Shown in pieces: positions 17,188 through 24,897 of a stretch of DNA of 52,970 nucleotides. The stretch's first letter is position 1. Each line of letters begins with the position of its first letter. Where the stretch lies: NCBI GenBank assembly GCA_035297145.1, contig DATGZN010000002.1, positions 1-52,970 on the forward strand. Direction: 5' to 3'. A model generated the notes under the pieces. It searched no databases, had not been told where the DNA came from, and saw only the letters and a list, made by a program, of their open reading frames with translations. Made by a program: the position numbers and the translations under genes. This DNA is from QHXW01 sp035297145. GTDB taxonomy: Bacteria > Acidobacteriota > Terriglobia > Bryobacterales > Bryobacteraceae.

Positions 17188-17841
17188 ATGACTGTCCTAC
17201 TGGTTCTCGCGATGTTTCTGGTTTTCGCATTATTCGACTGGGCTCTAAACCGCCACAAAGTGCCAGTGGTCAAGCTCGCCACTCAGCCCACACCCGCCCC
17301 GAATTTCGTTGACGGCTTTGTAGTACCCGACGGGCTTCGGTACCATCCCGGCCACACCTGGCTGGTTCGCGAACGGCCGCACTTGGCGCGCGTCGGCGTC
17401 GACGAGTTCGCGGCTAGATTGGCTGGACATATCGAGAAGCTCGATCTGCCCAAACCCGGCCAATGGATTCGCCAGGGGCAAACGGCCTGGAATCTGTTCC
17501 GTAAGGGCGAGAAAGCAGCCATGACTTCACCCATCGAAGGCGAAGTGGTTGAAGTCAATCAGGAACTGCTGCTTGACCCATCGCTCCTCCGCCACGATCC
17601 CTACGGCAAAGGCTGGCTCATGACGGTCAACGTACCCGACGAGGAAAGCACTTGGCGCAACTTGCTTCCCACGCGTTTAGTGAAGGGTTGGATGCGGGAT
17701 TCGGTGGCGCGGCTCTATGCCCAGCAGCCACCTCTCGCCGGTGCTGTTGCTGCCGATGGGGGCCGTCCCGTAGACGACTTGCTGGAGGCTATCCCCACGG
17801 CTAATTGGGCGAAAACCACAGCCGAGTTCTTCCTGTCCTGA
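17188..17841 (+). CDS. Membrane-anchored GcvH-like protein
   Basis: A 217-residue protein from ATG 17188 (GGAGG 7 bp upstream). One N-terminal membrane helix (MTVLLVLAMFLVFALFDWAL) is followed by a GcvH-fold domain (about 45-150): YHPGHTWLV..RVGVDEFAARLAG, then SPIEGEVVEVNQELLLDPSL and PYGKGWL, matching the glycine-cleavage H protein. The lipoyl-Lys loop differs: the canonical ESVKAASxxYSP is replaced by RKGEKAAMTSP, two residues shorter, so lipoylation is uncertain. No glycine cleavage genes are near. It starts an operon with a HybA-like ferredoxin and an NrfD protein, so I infer a structural or carrier role in a membrane redox complex. Confidence 0.8.
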   Translation: MTVLLVLAMFLVFALFDWALNRHKVPVVKLATQPTPAPNFVDGFVVPDGLRYHPGHTWLVRERPHLARVGVDEFAARLAGHIEKLDLPKPGQWIRQGQTAWNLFRKGEKAAMTSPIEGEVVEVNQELLLDPSLLRHDPYGKGWLMTVNVPDEESTWRNLLPTRLVKGWMRDSVARLYAQQPPLAGAVAADGGRPVDDLLEAIPTANWAKTTAEFFLS

Positions 17842-17882
17842 GTGGCGGGGGGATTGCACCACAAGTAGGGGGAAAATCGGAC

Positions 17883-18644
17883 ATGGGCCTCGGAATTCTA
17901 TATGACTCCACGCTCTGCATAGGCTGCCGCGAATGCGAAAAAGCCTGTGCAGCGCGTTGGAAACTTCCTTATAACGACAACATCGCGGCGGAAGAACAGA
18001 TCTCCGCCCATAAGCTTACCGCCATACAGACGCACGGCGACCATTTCAGCCGCCGTTTATGCATGCATTGTAATGAGCCGACCTGTGTATCGGTCTGCCT
18101 GGTTGGGGCATTTCAAAAGACCGCCCTCGGACCGGTGACGTACGACGAGAACAAATGCATCGGCTGCCGTTACTGCATGCTGGCGTGCCCTTTCCGTGTG
18201 CCGACCTATGAGTGGTCGAGCCGGCTGCCGCGCGTGCGCAAGTGCGACATGTGCTACGACCGCCTGCGCGCGGGGAAGCCCACGGCCTGCGCAGAAGCAT
18301 GCCCCACGGGAGCCACGATCAGCGGAGAGCGGAATCAGTTGATCGCGGAAGCCAAACGGCGCATTGCCGAAAAGCCGGGCCAATATTTCGGGCGGGTTTA
18401 CGGGATCGAAGAAGCTGGTGGAACTTCGACGTTGTTCCTTTCCGCGGTGCCGTTCGGGGAACTTGGACTGCCCACCAATCTTCCCAATGCCGCCCTGCCG
18501 AAATTGACTTGGCAGGTGCTCTCGCGAACTCCGGATATAGCGTCGTTGGCGGGCGTGCTGCTGGGAGGCGTTTACTGGATCACGCATCGCCGCGAAGCGG
18601 TGGCAGCGGCCGAAGGCAAGCCGCGCCGGGAGGGAAAGCCATGA
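17883..18644 (+). CDS. HybA-like 4Fe-4S ferredoxin subunit
   Basis: A 253-residue electron-transfer protein from ATG 17883 (GGGGGA upstream). Sixteen cysteines in four groups predict four [4Fe-4S] clusters: Cys12/15/18/22, 60/63/68/72, 92/95/98/102 and 121/124/136/140, the typical DmsB/NrfC/HybA arrangement. A C-terminal hydrophobic segment (about residues 220-237) anchors it, as in HybA. No Tat signal is seen, so the clusters may face the cytoplasm unless the protein is exported with a partner. Its stop overlaps the NrfD start (ATGA). It would pass electrons between an unidentified catalytic subunit and the quinone-reactive NrfD protein. Confidence 0.92.
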   Translation: MGLGILYDSTLCIGCRECEKACAARWKLPYNDNIAAEEQISAHKLTAIQTHGDHFSRRLCMHCNEPTCVSVCLVGAFQKTALGPVTYDENKCIGCRYCMLACPFRVPTYEWSSRLPRVRKCDMCYDRLRAGKPTACAEACPTGATISGERNQLIAEAKRRIAEKPGQYFGRVYGIEEAGGTSTLFLSAVPFGELGLPTNLPNAALPKLTWQVLSRTPDIASLAGVLLGGVYWITHRREAVAAAEGKPRREGKP

Positions 18645-19798
18645 GAAAGCTGCTGGAACTTCCGAATTCGCGGATCTGGCGGGTGGTTTTCTTTCTGATT
18701 CTTCTGGGTGGCGCCTGCGGACTGTATGTACGGTTTATGTACGGCTTAGGGGGCGCGACCAATCTCTCCGATGCCTTCCCCTGGGGTCTGTGGAAAGGGC
18801 TCAACGTGCTGGCTGGTATCGGCCTGGGCGCGGGCGGATTCACGGTCGCTGCAACGGTCCATGTTTTCAATCTGAAGCGCTATAAACCTATCCTGCGCAT
18901 TGCGCTGATGACAGCCTTTCTGGGCTATTCGCTCATGGCGGTGGCACTCACGATCGATATCGGGCGCCCCTACCGCATCTGGCACCCCATCTTCATGTGG
19001 AACGAGCACTCGGTGCTGTTCGAGGTGGCTTGGTGCGTGATGCTCTACCTGATGGTGTTGAGCCTGGAGCTCGCCCCGGCAGTATGCGAGCGGTTCGGCT
19101 GGGAAAAAGTCCTAAGCTGGGTACGGGTGATCTCGCCGCCGGTGGTGATCTTCGGCGTGATTCTTTCCACGCTCCACCAGTCTTCGCTCGGAAGCCTGTT
19201 CCTGATCGTGCCTGAGAAACTCTACCCGCTCTGGTACACGCCCCTGCTGCCGGTTCTGTTTTTCATCTCCGCTGTGTGCGCCGGGCTCGCCATGGTGATT
19301 TTCGCTTCGTGGCAGAGCTATCGGGCGCTCGGCAAGCAGTTGGCGTTGCCGCTGCTGGATGGGCTGGCGCGCGTTTTGGCGGTGATCCTGCTGTTCTATC
19401 TTTCACTGCGATTTGTCGATCTGTCGCGCCGCGCCGTGCTCCCTGTACTGATGAAGAACCGCAGAGAGACATGGCTATTCCTGCTGGAGAACGCACTGCT
19501 GGTATTTCCGATGCTGCTGCTGTTTCGTTCACGCATTCGCGCCAGCGCGCACGCGCTTTACATTTGCGCCCTGATGGTGCTGTTCGGCTTCGTGGCGAAC
19601 CGTCTGAACGTAGCGATCACCGGTTTGGAGTCGAGTTTGGGCACGCACTACCTTCCGAAATGGCCGGAAGTGATGATCACGCTGAGCCTGGTCAGCGTGG
19701 GGTTCGCGGCCTTCCGGGCGGCGGCGCTCCACCTGCCGTTATTCGCGGAACCGGAACCGGCCGCCATCGAAGAGGACCTGGAGCCGGTTTCCGTGTGA
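18641..19798 (+). CDS. NrfD/HybB-like integral membrane subunit
   Basis: A 385-residue protein with nine to ten predicted membrane helices, starting MRKLLELPNSRIWRVVFFLI at the ATG that overlaps the ferredoxin stop by 4 bp. FPWGLWKGLNVLAGIGLGAGG is a typical opening of HybB/NrfD/PsrC proteins, which exchange electrons and protons with membrane quinones. The length matches HybB (about 390). The operon lacks the hydrogenase or molybdoenzyme large subunit that usually accompanies HybA-HybB. The kinase gene starts 7 bp downstream, so redox status may feed directly into signalling. Confidence 0.92.
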   Translation: MRKLLELPNSRIWRVVFFLILLGGACGLYVRFMYGLGGATNLSDAFPWGLWKGLNVLAGIGLGAGGFTVAATVHVFNLKRYKPILRIALMTAFLGYSLMAVALTIDIGRPYRIWHPIFMWNEHSVLFEVAWCVMLYLMVLSLELAPAVCERFGWEKVLSWVRVISPPVVIFGVILSTLHQSSLGSLFLIVPEKLYPLWYTPLLPVLFFISAVCAGLAMVIFASWQSYRALGKQLALPLLDGLARVLAVILLFYLSLRFVDLSRRAVLPVLMKNRRETWLFLLENALLVFPMLLLFRSRIRASAHALYICALMVLFGFVANRLNVAITGLESSLGTHYLPKWPEVMITLSLVSVGFAAFRAAALHLPLFAEPEPAAIEEDLEPVSV

Positions 19799-19805
19799 GG
19801 AACCG

Positions 19806-21404
19806 ATGCAGTCGCTGAATGTTGTCCTGCGCAAGCACACGGGGCTGGCTTACAAGCTGGCCCTCTGTTTGATTTTGAGCGCGGCGGCGATCTTCAGCGT
19901 GCTGGGTTTTCTGACGTTGCGGGCGCACCGGCGGAACTCGGAAGATCTCGTACTGCAAAGCGCGGAGCGGATCAGCGACATCATCCAGCGCAGCACACGG
20001 TACCAGATGCTGGACAACGACCGGGCGGCACTCTATCAATCCATTCGCGATATGGGCAGTCAGCCGGGGATTCGCCGCATCCGCATTTTCAACAAAGAAG
20101 GCCGCATCATGTTCTCCACCGATCCGGCGGAGGCCCACGCCATGGTGGATAAGCACGCGGAGGCCTGCTACGGTTGCCATGCGCAGGCGGCGCCGCTCGT
20201 GAAACTGGCGCGGCCGGATCGCGCCCGCATTTTTACCGAGGAAGCTACGGGGGCGCGCGTCTTGGGAGTGATCCGGCCCATCGAAAATCAGCCGGCCTGT
20301 TCGAATGCAGCCTGTCACGCGCACCCGCCGGAGCGCAACATCCTGGGGGTAATCGATTCGCAATTGTCGTTGGCCGCGGTGGACGCGAATCTGGCGGTAC
20401 AGCAGAAACAGCTTCTTGGATTTACCGGTACAGCCCTCGTGCTGCTGCTGGTGGTGAGCACGGTATTCGTGTGGCGGGTGGTGCACAAGCCCGTGCAGGA
20501 GCTGATCGCGGGGACGCATCGCGTGGCGGGGGGCGATCTGGATTACAGGCTGCCGGTGCGCTCGCGCGACGAAATTGCGGATCTGGCGGAATCGTTCAAC
20601 AAAATGACGGCGGAGCTGGCCGAAGCTCGGGCGCGCCTGTTGGAGCAGACGCAAAATGCGCTGGCGGGCAGCGAGAAGATGGCGTCACTCGGCAAGCTGG
20701 CGGCCACAGTGGCGCACGAGGTGAACAATCCTCTGTTCGGCATCCTCACGTACGCCAAGCTGTGCCACAAGGCGGTGGATGGATCGGGACTGCCGGAAGA
20801 AGTGCGCGGGCCGCTGGTGGAGCAACTGACCGTGATCGAGCGGGAAAGCCGGCGCTGCGGCGAGATCATGCGCAATCTGCTGACGTTTGCGCGACAAGCG
20901 CCGCGCAGGCGGGAGCCGAACAACGTGAACGAGCTCGTAGGGCGAGCGGTGCGCCTGATGCATCATCAGTTCGAGCTGCAGCGAGTCGAGATCGAGACGA
21001 AGTTGGCGGCCGAGCCAGCCGAGGTGGATTGTGACGCCGGCCAGATCCAGCAGGTGGTGCTGGTGCTGCTGGGGAACGCCGCGGAGGCTATGCCGCAGGG
21101 CGGAAGGCTGCGCATCGCAACTGAGCTTGCGGAAAACAGTGTGCGCTTGTCTGTGCGCGATTGGGGTCCGGGGATCCGCGCGGATGTGCTGCCGCACATC
21201 TTCGAACCGTTCTTCACGACCAAGGATGAACAGCAGCGCACGGGTCTGGGTCTGGCGGTGGCCAAGAGCATTATCGATCAGCACGGCGGCACGATCGACG
21301 TGCATTCCAAAGAAGGACAAGGTGCGGAGTTCGTAGTTACGCTAGCGCTTGCTGGAGCGGAGCGCGCGTCCGAACCCGCCGGAGCAGGGTATGAGCGTTC
21401 CTAA
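19806..21404 (+). CDS. Sensor histidine kinase with haem-c-like periplasmic domain
   Basis: A 532-residue membrane kinase. Membrane helices at about 16-37 and 203-225 flank a periplasmic sensor domain. This holds CYGCH at 121-125 (classical CxxCH haem-c motif) and a spaced CSNAACH at 165-171 (CX4CH), so one or two covalent haems are likely. A HAMP domain (about 225-280), a dimerisation domain with His304 in VAHEVNNPL and an HATPase_c domain follow (N-box GNAAEAM, G1 DWGPGI, G2 GLGLAVAK). It is encoded between redox membrane proteins and a sigma-54 activator that overlaps its 3' end by 14 bp. I infer a periplasmic redox or gas sensor for this operon. Confidence 0.92.
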   Translation: MQSLNVVLRKHTGLAYKLALCLILSAAAIFSVLGFLTLRAHRRNSEDLVLQSAERISDIIQRSTRYQMLDNDRAALYQSIRDMGSQPGIRRIRIFNKEGRIMFSTDPAEAHAMVDKHAEACYGCHAQAAPLVKLARPDRARIFTEEATGARVLGVIRPIENQPACSNAACHAHPPERNILGVIDSQLSLAAVDANLAVQQKQLLGFTGTALVLLLVVSTVFVWRVVHKPVQELIAGTHRVAGGDLDYRLPVRSRDEIADLAESFNKMTAELAEARARLLEQTQNALAGSEKMASLGKLAATVAHEVNNPLFGILTYAKLCHKAVDGSGLPEEVRGPLVEQLTVIERESRRCGEIMRNLLTFARQAPRRREPNNVNELVGRAVRLMHHQFELQRVEIETKLAAEPAEVDCDAGQIQQVVLVLLGNAAEAMPQGGRLRIATELAENSVRLSVRDWGPGIRADVLPHIFEPFFTTKDEQQRTGLGLAVAKSIIDQHGGTIDVHSKEGQGAEFVVTLALAGAERASEPAGAGYERS

Positions 21405-22734
21405 CAAAGGCAGAATTCTGATCGTGGATGATGAGTTAGTGGTTCGGGATTCGCTGGCCCGCTGGTTCACATCAGAAGGATACGAGACCAAGGCGCTGGG
21501 GAGCGCGCGCGAGGCGCTCGAGGTGGCCACGCAGGAGTGGGACCTCGCGCTATTGGACATCAAGATGCCGGGCATGGATGGCATGGAGCTTGAGGCCAGG
21601 CTCAAGGAGGCAGACCCGGATCTCATCCTCATCATGATGACGGGTTACGCTACGGTGGACACGGCCGTGAAGGCGCTGAAGAACGGCGCGTACGACTATC
21701 TGACCAAGCCCGTGGATCCGGACGAGCTTACGCACCTGGTGAGCAAGGCGCTGGAGCACCGGCGGACGAAGCAGGAAGTGGCTCGACTGCAGGAGAACCT
21801 GAGGGAGATCTTTCCCAGGACGGAGCTGATCGGCAAGAGCCCGGTGATCCGGCGGGTGGCGGAGATGATCGAGACCGTGGCGCCAACCGATTCCACGGTG
21901 CTGATTACCGGCGAAAGTGGAACCGGCAAGGAAGTGGTGGCGCGTGCTATTCACGCCGCCAGCCCACGGCGGCTGATGCCCATGGTGACGATTCATTGCG
22001 GCGCCCTGACGGAAACGCTGCTCGAAAGCGAGCTATTTGGGCACGAGCGCGGAGCGTTCACGGGAGCGCAATTTCGCAGAAAGGGAAAGTTCGAGATCGC
22101 CGAGGGAGGCACGGTGTTTCTCGACGAGATCAGCGACATCAGCCTGAAGACACAAACCGATCTGCTGCGCGTGCTCCAGGAGAAAGAGATTGTGCGCGTG
22201 GGCAGCACGCAGCCGATTCATGTGGATTTTCGCGCCATCGCGGCTACCAATAAAGATCTGCAAACGCTGGTGCAGGCGGGCAGCTTCCGGCCGGATCTGT
22301 ACTACCGGCTGCACGTGGTGATGATCGACATGCCGCCGTTGCGCGATCGCCGCGAGGACATTCCGCTGCTGGTGGATCATTTCATCGCCAAGCTATGCGC
22401 GTCCATGAACCGGCAGGAGCCGCCGCAAGTGGCGCCGGAGGCGATGGACTTGCTGATCCGCAATAACTGGCCCGGTAACGTGAGAGAGCTGGAGAACGCT
22501 GTGGAACGGGCGCTCGTGATCGGGCGGGGTAAGGAACTGCGGCCGGCGGACTTCTCTTTTCAGTTGCAGGCGGCGGGTGCACCGGCCAACGGGCGCTCGC
22601 TCGAGGATGTGGAGCGGGCGCACATCGAGTACGTCTGGAGCCAATCCGGTGGCAATCACTCGGCGGCAGCGCGGACGCTGGGGATTGACCGCACGACGCT
22701 TTATAAGAAGCTGAAGCGCTACGGGATGGAGTGA
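21391..22734 (+). CDS. NtrC-family sigma-54-dependent response regulator
   Basis: A 447-residue activator from ATG 21391 (GGAGCAGGGT just upstream). The receiver domain has the acidic pair in VDDE, Asp56 in LLDIKMPGMDG and the conserved Lys in LTKPVD. The AAA+ domain (about 145-375) has Walker A GESGTGK (174-180), the sigma-54-contacting GAFTGA (221-226), Walker B-like GTVFLDEI and the arginine-finger region. A Fis-type helix-turn-helix closes the protein (about 405-445, NHSAAARTLGIDRTTLYKKL). Its start overlaps the kinase end and its stop overlaps the archaemetzincin start, so translation is coupled. Target promoters are unknown. Confidence 0.95.
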   Translation: MSVPNKGRILIVDDELVVRDSLARWFTSEGYETKALGSAREALEVATQEWDLALLDIKMPGMDGMELEARLKEADPDLILIMMTGYATVDTAVKALKNGAYDYLTKPVDPDELTHLVSKALEHRRTKQEVARLQENLREIFPRTELIGKSPVIRRVAEMIETVAPTDSTVLITGESGTGKEVVARAIHAASPRRLMPMVTIHCGALTETLLESELFGHERGAFTGAQFRRKGKFEIAEGGTVFLDEISDISLKTQTDLLRVLQEKEIVRVGSTQPIHVDFRAIAATNKDLQTLVQAGSFRPDLYYRLHVVMIDMPPLRDRREDIPLLVDHFIAKLCASMNRQEPPQVAPEAMDLLIRNNWPGNVRELENAVERALVIGRGKELRPADFSFQLQAAGAPANGRSLEDVERAHIEYVWSQSGGNHSAAARTLGIDRTTLYKKLKRYGME

Positions 22735-23258
22735 TGATCGAGCTGGTCGCGGTCGGCGATGGCGTCGGGCGGGAGCGGCTGGATGCACTTACGCGGGATC
22801 TGGCACGGATCTTCCGGACCTCTTGCCGTGTGCTGGACGGCGTGGTGGATGCGAAATTCGCACACAATGCCGCGCGCGGGCAGTATCACTCGACGGCCAT
22901 TCTTGAGCGGATGCAATCGGTTCATTCCAACGGAAATTCCAGATTGTTGGGCGTAACCGCGGTAGATCTGTTTGTTCCCATCTTCACATTCATCTTTGGC
23001 GAAGGGCAGATCGAGGGAAACTGCGCGCTCGCGTCAATGTACCGGCTGAGTGAGGAGCACTATGGCCTGCCGGCGGATGAAGGCAAGCTGCGGGAGCGGC
23101 TCACCAAGGAAGGAGTGCACGAGCTTGGGCACACTTTCGGGCTGCGGCATTGCGAGGATTGGCAATGCGTGATGGCATCGAGCCACTCGGTGGAGCTGGT
23201 GGACGTGAAATCGGCGGAGTTCTGCGGGGATTGTGCGCGGCTAGTGCGGGGTGCGTAG
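22734..23258 (+). CDS. amzA: Archaemetzincin (AmzA-like zinc metalloprotease)
   Basis: A 174-residue cytosolic metalloprotease. The extended zinc motif is complete: HELGHTFGLRHC (His129, Glu130, His133, His139, Cys140). A second structural zinc site is made by Cys140, Cys145, Cys164 and Cys167 in the family pattern HC-x4-C-M...FCGDC. The length is normal for archaemetzincins. Substrates are not established for the family. The ATG overlaps the TGA of the sigma-54 activator by one base, making it the last gene of the redox/signalling operon. That is an unusual partner and suggests regulated proteolysis linked to the haem sensor. Confidence 0.9.
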   Translation: MIELVAVGDGVGRERLDALTRDLARIFRTSCRVLDGVVDAKFAHNAARGQYHSTAILERMQSVHSNGNSRLLGVTAVDLFVPIFTFIFGEGQIEGNCALASMYRLSEEHYGLPADEGKLRERLTKEGVHELGHTFGLRHCEDWQCVMASSHSVELVDVKSAEFCGDCARLVRGA

Positions 23259-23671
23259 GCCGTGGTTCTTCAGCGTGGGGTAGCCGGACCTTGACCCGAC
23301 GGGGCACGGTTGACAGGTCTAAAGCGGTCAAGGGGTCGGACACCGGGCGTTTGCTCAGGTGCATTCGTGTTCAACGTGCTCCACTTGGATGCATAGTCGA
23401 CGCGTGGAATCTGCAAGTAGGCCCCTGGCGCCGTTGGCGCATCCGCGGCTAGAGCCTTACACGGCCAAGTGAGCCGCGAAAGTCTCGGCGCGTCTCTAGA
23501 AAGCGTTGAACTTGAGACAAGCAGAATTGCCTAGCGGCAATCTGTGCGCGTGGCCATGTGCGCCACTGATGGCGCGGTCCACCCGCGCAACAGCGCAGGG
23601 ATGCCAGCAAAGCAAAGTGTCTCAGCGTCGCGCCACCAATCCAAAAAGCAACAATCTTGCTAACATGGTTC

Positions 23672-23700
23672 TTGACATGCGCCACGTGGCGGGTTACGTT
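23672..23700 (+). promoter_or_regulatory. higBA promoter with palindromic operator in the spacer
   Basis: TTGACA (23672-23677), a 17-bp spacer and TACGTT (23695-23700) form a good sigma-70 promoter. The spacer contains the perfect 12-bp palindrome CGCCACGTGGCG (23680-23691), the expected place for antitoxin autorepression. The predicted transcription start falls on or next to the higB ATG (23706), so the mRNA would be leaderless. The 380 bp before it hold no gene I can support, only a small hairpin ATTGCC-TAGC-GGCAAT near 23525. Confidence 0.55.
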
Positions 23701-23705
23701 TCGGG

Positions 23706-23981
23706 ATGGTACGGACAATTCGCCACCGGGGACTGAAACGGTTGTTCGAACAGGACGACCCTAGCGGCGTAAACCCGGAACACGTCGGCAAGCTGCGGAA
23801 TATTCTGGCGACGCTTAACGCCGCTCGAACCGTTGACCATATGAACTTGCCGGGGTTCCGTTTGCATCCGCTCAGAGGCGAGATGAAAGGTTTCTGGGCC
23901 GTGACCGTTCGGGCCAACTGGCGGGTGATTTTCCGCTTTGACGACGGCGCGGAGGACGTCGATTATGTCGATTACCACTAG
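23706..23981 (+). CDS. higB: HigB-type toxin (RelE superfamily mRNA interferase)
   Basis: A 91-residue protein with the HigB/RelE fold: KRLFEQDDPSGVNPEHVGKL near the N-terminus, then LPGFRLHPLRGEMKGFWAVT and VRANWRVIFRFDDGAEDVDYVDYH at the C-terminus. This family (plasmid Rts1 HigB type) cleaves mRNA at the ribosome. The gene precedes its antitoxin, the reverse order characteristic of higBA, with a 16-bp gap. No ribosome-binding site precedes the ATG, in keeping with a leaderless message. Confidence 0.88.
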   Translation: MVRTIRHRGLKRLFEQDDPSGVNPEHVGKLRNILATLNAARTVDHMNLPGFRLHPLRGEMKGFWAVTVRANWRVIFRFDDGAEDVDYVDYH

Positions 23982-23997
23982 ACAGGGAGAACCACCC

Positions 23998-24279
23998 ATG
24001 ACCATGAAAAATCCGCCGCACCCCGGCCTCGTTGTGTTAGAGGAGTGTATTGAACCTTCTGGCTTGACGATAACCGATGCGGCCCAAGCTCTCGGCGTGA
24101 CGCGCAACACGCTTTCGGAACTGGTCAACGGGAAGCGCGGCATATCTCCTGAAATGGCCGTGAGGCTGTCCAAGGTCTTCGGCGGTGACGAGGAAAGCTG
24201 GCTGCTGCAACAGGCCCAATACGACCTCGCCCAAGTCCACCGCGACCGCATAAAGCTGAAACGGCTGCAACTCGCTTAA
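23998..24279 (+). CDS. higA: HigA-type antitoxin (XRE helix-turn-helix)
   Basis: A 93-residue DNA-binding antitoxin from ATG 23998 with AGGGAGA upstream. The HTH region LTITDAAQALGVTRNTLSEL followed by VNGKRGISPEMAVRLSKVFG is the classical HigA/VapI domain. The C-terminal helices DEESWLLQQAQYDLAQVHRD are usual for the family. It should neutralise HigB and repress the promoter through the CGCCACGTGGCG palindrome. The pair lies in a small island that ends at a tRNA-Asn fragment. Confidence 0.9.
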   Translation: MTMKNPPHPGLVVLEECIEPSGLTITDAAQALGVTRNTLSELVNGKRGISPEMAVRLSKVFGGDEESWLLQQAQYDLAQVHRDRIKLKRLQLA

Positions 24280-24282
24280 CAA

Positions 24283-24372
24283 ATGCGCAAATGGTGGTGG
24301 TGGGTGCCCGGTTTCCGTAAGAAGCGGAAGCTTGAGAAGCTCCTTAGGCGTTACCATGCTTTTAGGATTTAG
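24283..24372 (+). CDS. 29-residue Trp/Lys/Arg-rich micropeptide (candidate)
   Basis: The ATG three bases after the higA stop opens a 29-codon frame beginning MRKWWWWVPGF and ending LLRRYHAFRI. It has four consecutive Trp, five Lys, six Arg and one Glu, so a net charge near +10 and an amphipathic look. No ribosome-binding site is visible, but the spacing allows coupling to higA. The composition resembles membrane-active peptides. It could equally be a chance frame. No known family is recognised. Confidence 0.35.
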   Translation: MRKWWWWVPGFRKKRKLEKLLRRYHAFRI

Positions 24373-24496
24373 CGAACGCACCCTAACCTCGTTTGAGCAG
24401 CGCGTGTTCGGAAACGCGAACAAATTACAAAAGGGATGACGCTCCGCGCCCCCTGCCCAACCGATCACGTTTGGGAGTGCGCTATTTGAGTGCCAG

Positions 24497-24673
24497 CTAC
24501 GGGATATACCAGAGCCAGCGGGCGAAGCGAACCTCTGCCGGTGGCGGTAACTCTCCTCCTAGTGTCATTCGGAAATCTATTTCACCGCGCTGTCTCAACT
24601 CCTGAAGGATGCGAACGGCTTCTTCGAATGAGCAGTTTAATGCGCCCCGAATTCTCGTGGCGCTTTCAAGCAA
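24497..24673 (-). CDS. Small hypothetical protein (uncertain)
   Basis: A 58-residue frame can start at TTG 24673 and ends at 24497-24499. It includes SFEEAVRILQELRQRGEIDF, predicted helical, and ends ARWLWYIP. It is open upstream to about 24712 without an ATG. It lies between higBA and the tRNA-Asn fragment on the opposite strand. No family is recognised and no good ribosome-binding site is seen, so it may be a remnant of island DNA. Confidence 0.25.
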   Translation of the reverse strand: MLESATRIRGALNCSFEEAVRILQELRQRGEIDFRMTLGGELPPPAEVRFARWLWYIP

Positions 24674-24747
24674 GAGAGCCTCTTCCGTGCCCGTATTCTC
24701 CGAGTTCCACCACTTCTGAATTCATGGCAGAAAGTGTATCTAGGCCT

Positions 24748-24797
24748 TGGCTCCTCAGGTAGGACTCGGACCTACGACCCTTCGGTTAACAGCCGAA
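24748..24797 (-). pseudogene. tRNA-Asn(GTT) 3' half, probable attachment-site remnant
   Basis: Read on the minus strand this 50-bp block is exactly the 3' part of tRNA-Asn. It has an anticodon arm TTCGG-CTGTTAA-CCGAA (anticodon GTT), a five-base variable loop, a T arm GTAGG-TCCGAGT-CCTAC, acceptor strand CTGAGGA, discriminator G and encoded CCA. Similarity stops abruptly at the 5' edge of the anticodon stem: no D arm and no matching TCCTCAG acceptor strand precede it. Such 3' halves are left where integrative elements recombine into tRNA genes. No integrase is adjacent. Confidence 0.75.
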
Positions 24798-24897
24798 TCA
24801 CGGCGCGCAAACGGCGTGGACAGTGTATCAGCGGTCCTCCTGATGGCCTGCTGCTACCACAAGGGCCGACAAGCGGACCAAAAAATTTCCCCGGTCC

